A stretch of 64,000 nt of DNA from DAIDKA01 sp036498905 (GTDB taxonomy: Bacteria; Pseudomonadota; Gammaproteobacteria; Steroidobacterales; Steroidobacteraceae), in the NCBI GenBank assembly GCA_036498905.1, contig DASYER010000108.1, positions 1 through 64,000 on the forward strand, read 5' to 3'. Of the stretch, positions 62,168 through 64,000 are shown one piece after another. The translations under genes and the position numbers were made by a program. How positions within the stretch are numbered: position 1 is the first letter of the stretch; each line of letters starts with the position of its first letter. The notes under the pieces are model-generated. The model was given only the letters and a program-made list of their open reading frames with translations, made no database searches and was not told the origin of the DNA.

Positions 62168-62640
62168 CGGCGTACGTCGGCATCGGTTAACAGGCGACGC
62201 CCTGCGTCTTCCAGGCGTCGCCCCCGCACGTGGGACATGACGCTCTCGCCCTGCAGCCGGGTGAAACCACGCGACAGCGGCCAAATGCGCCCGAATCAGC
62301 GCCTCTTCGTCCGTGATGTCATGAACCCTTGCCGTTATGCTCGGGTAACCCCATGGGTTGCATCTTAGGCAGCCCCGCCGAGCTGTTCTGATCGATCCTG
62401 CTTTTTGCCACGTCGACGGACGAGCATTCGATCCGGGGTGGCAGCGAATGAAGGAGGATCCCGCGTGCCAATAATACACATACCACTCAATGGCTTAGAT
62501 CCCGCAGCATCTATTGTTTAATAGCCAAGTCACAGCTCGGCCGAGATGCGCGCTCCTCCTTGAAATGATCCTTCTCGCCGCAATGCAAACACTATCGGTA
62601 TAAGGATATGGGGCGTGCGGCTTCACGGGCGACCCGCGTC
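62168..62640. other. Degraded or non-coding stretch
   Basis: About 470 bp with only overlapping frame shadows, no credible start with ribosome-binding site, and no recognisable family. It is part of the decayed region between DUF1353 and the micro-ORF unit. Confidence 0.4.
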
Positions 62641-62662
62641 GATGATGAGCCCGGGGCAACTG

Positions 62663-62676
62663 AAGGAGGTGATCCA
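62663..62676 (+). promoter_or_regulatory. Extended Shine-Dalgarno, 14-nt match to the 16S 3' tail
   Basis: AAGGAGGTGATCCA is perfectly complementary to the conserved 3' end of 16S rRNA over 14 nt; normal sites match 4-7 nt. AGGAGG ends 8 bp before an ATG at 62678. Confidence 0.8.
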
Positions 62677-62677
62677 A

Positions 62678-62746
62678 ATGGTACATACAAACGTTGGTTC
62701 GATCGCAACTCTGGGCGTACTGGTTGGTTGCGAGGTGCTTCGTTAG
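62678..62746 (+). CDS. 22-aa micro-ORF with extreme ribosome-binding site
   Basis: Encodes MVHTNVGSIATLGVLVGCEV then Leu-Arg and stop. The middle is hydrophobic (SIATLGVLVGC), long enough for a very short membrane-associated peptide or a leader peptide. The 14-nt Shine-Dalgarno match is the main support. A strong terminator lies 140 nt downstream with no other ORF between, so the unit may be an sRNA that also encodes a peptide. There is no known family. Confidence 0.4.
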   Translation: MVHTNVGSIATLGVLVGCEVLR

Positions 62747-62858
62747 TCGGGACCTCGTACTACCCGTAGGCCACCAGGGGATGCGCGCAGGCTTTCGCCA
62801 CGCGCGCGACCCGGCCCAACGGTAGGACGCTTCGATGCAGTTGCCGTGCAGGTGAGCT

Positions 62859-63296
62859 TCATCTGCAGTAAGCGGTGCTCGAGCAGGAATGGTGGAGTCC
62901 GCGAGGACTCCACCATTTTCTTAAGTGGCCCGGATGTCGTTGCGCTGCGCGCTCCTCCTGCTTTGGATCACGAGCGGCTTCCTCCGGTGTCAGCCCCGCC
63001 AACCTCACCGTGGCAACGGAATCTGTGTTTCTGGCTGGGGTCGCGACTTCGGCTGCAGCGTGCCGTCGAACATCCGCCTGCTGCTCCGCTGCGATCTGCT
63101 GCTGGTGCAACTAGGCGGCCTGCGCATTCGTCAACTTCGCTTGCGCCTGCATTACCTGAATCTCCGCTTGACCACGGGCAGCGGAATTCATCAAAGCGCC
63201 ATACCCCGTCATTTCGCCCAATTGTTGTCGTGTAACGGCGGCCCATCGCGTCGTCGCGATGTGCATAGGTTGTCTGCGGCGCCCGCTTCGTTTCAT
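62859..63296 (-). pseudogene. Small helical protein gene interrupted by an amber codon
   Basis: A single minus-strand frame of about 145 codons from ATG 63296 is broken by TAG at 63111-63113. Sequence before the stop ends QAKLTNAQAA and continues LHQQQIAAEQQADVRR after it, the same Gln/Ala-rich helix, so the TAG most likely replaced a CAG. The start overlaps the upstream gene's stop by ATGA. The last 20-odd codons run through the terminator hairpin and look foreign, so the 3' end may also be lost. The product, if any, is the 61-aa N-terminal part. Confidence 0.5.
62888..62922 (+). terminator. Strong rho-independent terminator
   Basis: Perfect 13-bp stem AATGGTGGAGTCC / GGACTCCACCATT around a GCGA tetraloop, followed by TTCTT. 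It is oriented for the plus strand and would end a transcript covering the micro-ORF. On the minus strand it is not followed by a T-run. Confidence 0.85.
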
Positions 63297-63562
63297 TTCT
63301 TAGGCGGCGTCAGAGGGACGACTACCTGAGGGGCGATGGTCAATCCATCTTTTGCGCCTGAACGGACAGGCGACGACGCCTCTTTTCGAACGGTTATGGT
63401 CCCGTCACTATTCCGAACGACCATTGGCGCTGTGGTGTCGTGCGCAGCATCGTCAGATTCACACTTCGGCGCCGAGGAAGCCTCCGGGCAGGCGGCGACA
63501 GCGGCAGGCGCATGCACCGTCAGAACGGCAAGGATCGGCAAAAGGAGGCTGTAGCGGTTCAT
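63293..63562 (-). CDS. Small exported protein
   Basis: 89-aa protein from ATG 63562 with signal peptide (MNRYSLLLPILAVLTVHAPA, cleaved near AVAAC). The mature part has two cysteines (CPEASSAPKC), an acidic stretch and a short strand motif MVVRNSDGTITVRKE, then TIAPQVVVPLTPPKK. No family is recognised. It is coupled to the broken downstream gene by ATGA. The ATG at 63619 would add a non-signal extension. Confidence 0.6.
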   Translation of the reverse strand: MNRYSLLLPILAVLTVHAPAAVAACPEASSAPKCESDDAAHDTTAPMVVRNSDGTITVRKEASSPVRSGAKDGLTIAPQVVVPLTPPKK

Positions 63563-63627
63563 ATTCTTCGGCTGCAATTGTAGCTGGGATGAACGAAACC
63601 AACTCTTGAATGCGGGCACTCGTTAGT

Positions 63628-63663
63628 TGTCCGCCAAGTGTCCGTTGTCCGGACAATCGGACA
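63628..63663 (+). promoter_or_regulatory. TGTCCG repeats and palindrome, second copy
   Basis: TGTCCGC at 63628, TGTCCG at 63639 and the palindrome TTGTCCGGACAA at 63645-63656, followed by CGGACA at 63658-63663. The centre lies about 80 bp upstream of the -24 GG at 63730. The arrangement mirrors 47600-47637. Confidence 0.6.
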
Positions 63664-63727
63664 GGTTTTGCCCCTTGCCACTCCGCATAAATCGCTGCTA
63701 AGACAAAGTCTTACAGCTCGATCAAGG

Positions 63728-63744
63728 TTGGCATACGCCATGCA
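63728..63744 (+). promoter_or_regulatory. Sigma-54 (-24/-12) promoter, second copy
   Basis: TTGGCATACGCCATGCA has GG at 63730-63731, 10 bp, then GC at 63742-63743. The in-frame ATG at 63740 lies inside the -12 element and so should not be the start codon. Confidence 0.65.
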
Positions 63745-63802
63745 CATCCGTCGCATTCAACTTTCAGGCCTTGTTGCGACCCATAGAAGGACGATAGAGA
63801 CA

Positions 63803-64000
63803 GTGCTTGGGTATTACCTTCAACTGGCGCTTCGAAGTCTGAGACAAAATGTCGCACTGACGCTGCTAACGGTGATTTTGGTTGGCGCCGGCGTCGGTTG
63901 TTTCACCTTCGCGTTTACAACCCTTCGGGTCATGTCGAGCGACCCAATTCCGCAAAAATCGTCGGCGTTATTTGCGCCACGCATCTATTCGGTCCGCCCT
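63803..64000 (+). CDS. MacB/FtsX-type ABC permease, N-terminus (runs off the window)
   Basis: The first 66 residues from GTG 63803 read LGYYLQLALRSLRQNVALTL, then a hydrophobic helix and SSDPIPQKSSALFAPRIY. This aligns by eye with the start of the permease at 47759 (LGYYIDLAVRSLKRTSILTG ... SGNPIPEKSSQLYYPQI), so it is a paralogue of it. The start is placed downstream of the sigma-54 promoter. The rest, and any ATPase or adaptor partner, lie outside the window. Confidence 0.85.
   Translation, partial: MLGYYLQLALRSLRQNVALTLLTVILVGAGVGCFTFAFTTLRVMSSDPIPQKSSALFAPRIYSVRP

Noticed and set aside
62641..62700. The 16S-tail complement read as part of an antisense rRNA gene
   Set aside because: Only the 14-nt anti-tail is present; the flanks do not match the end of a 16S gene or the 16S-23S spacer.
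1..64000. CRISPR arrays, insertion sequences, integrase/attachment sites, prophage structural genes
   Set aside because: No regularly spaced repeats, transposase motifs, integrases or phage structural proteins were recognised; DUF1353 alone is not enough to call a prophage.

Overview
The window is GC-rich, gene-dense chromosomal DNA of a Gram-negative bacterium: it has outer-membrane efflux, lipoproteins, a Tat signal, sigma-54 promoters and Ada-type repair. Gene content (DUF748, DUF4331, HupE/UreJ-like, MacB/FtsX-type permeases, LytS/LytTR pairs, PQQ-type sugar dehydrogenase) fits a gammaproteobacterium near Steroidobacteraceae/Nevskiales/Xanthomonadales. That placement is an inference from family content only. 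No rRNA, tRNA, CRISPR array, intact insertion sequence or prophage was recognised.

Layout. 0-3.4 kb: a three-gene EmrAB-TolC-type efflux operon, entered part-way through the outer-membrane gene. 3.5-8.9 kb: a giant DUF748 protein, aquaporin Z and a convergent DUF4139 exported protein. 9-13.2 kb: a CheB/CheR remnant, a 40-codon membrane ORF and a large GH94-type phosphorylase. 13.2-15.8 kb: an alkylation-repair locus, with alkB and a second Fe(II)/2OG dioxygenase divergent from ada across a shared region holding Ada-box-like inverted sites. 15.9-29.6 kb: mixed housekeeping and secreted genes (OB-type exported protein, PAS hybrid kinase, AAHS transporter, 3-hydroxyisobutyrate dehydrogenase-like enzyme, PQQ-type dehydrogenase, lone secretin N-domain protein, DUF4105, NTF2-like proteins, nucleotidyltransferase-fold protein, lipoproteins). 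29.7-30.4 kb: two decaying gene fragments. 30.4-36.1 kb: SDR, MerR/GyrI regulator with a clear MerR operator, NTF2-like protein, a DUF2278-metallophosphoesterase fusion and a flavin disulfide reductase. 36.4-44.7 kb: a LytS/LytTR triad, an esterase, an ADP-forming acyl-CoA synthetase and small lipoproteins.

45-50.3 kb: a tiny proline-rich lipoprotein, a stand-alone LigD-type DNA ligase and three small stress-type proteins (KE-repeat, BON, hydrophilic), followed by a pair of MacB/FtsX-like permeases behind a sigma-54 promoter with upstream TGTCCG repeats. 50.5-54.7 kb: an unknown two-gene unit (acidic protein plus tail-anchored coiled-coil protein), a CAP-domain lipoprotein, an NAD(P)-binding protein and a Tat-exported VOC protein. 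54.8-61.1 kb: an ECF sigma/anti-sigma pair facing TPR, HupE/UreJ-like, small lipoprotein and DUF4331 genes, which look like one regulated unit. 61.3-64 kb: DUF1353, a degraded stretch, a 22-codon ORF with an extreme Shine-Dalgarno match and a strong terminator, a gene broken by an amber codon, and the start of another FtsX-like permease carrying the same TGTCCG/sigma-54 control region as the one at 47.7 kb.

The most interesting signals are the duplicated TGTCCG/sigma-54 control module in front of two separate permease loci, the divergent Ada-box-like palindrome serving two dioxygenases and ada, the sigma/anti-sigma-DUF4331-EF-hand HupE neighbourhood, and the micro-ORF/terminator unit at 62.66-62.92 kb.
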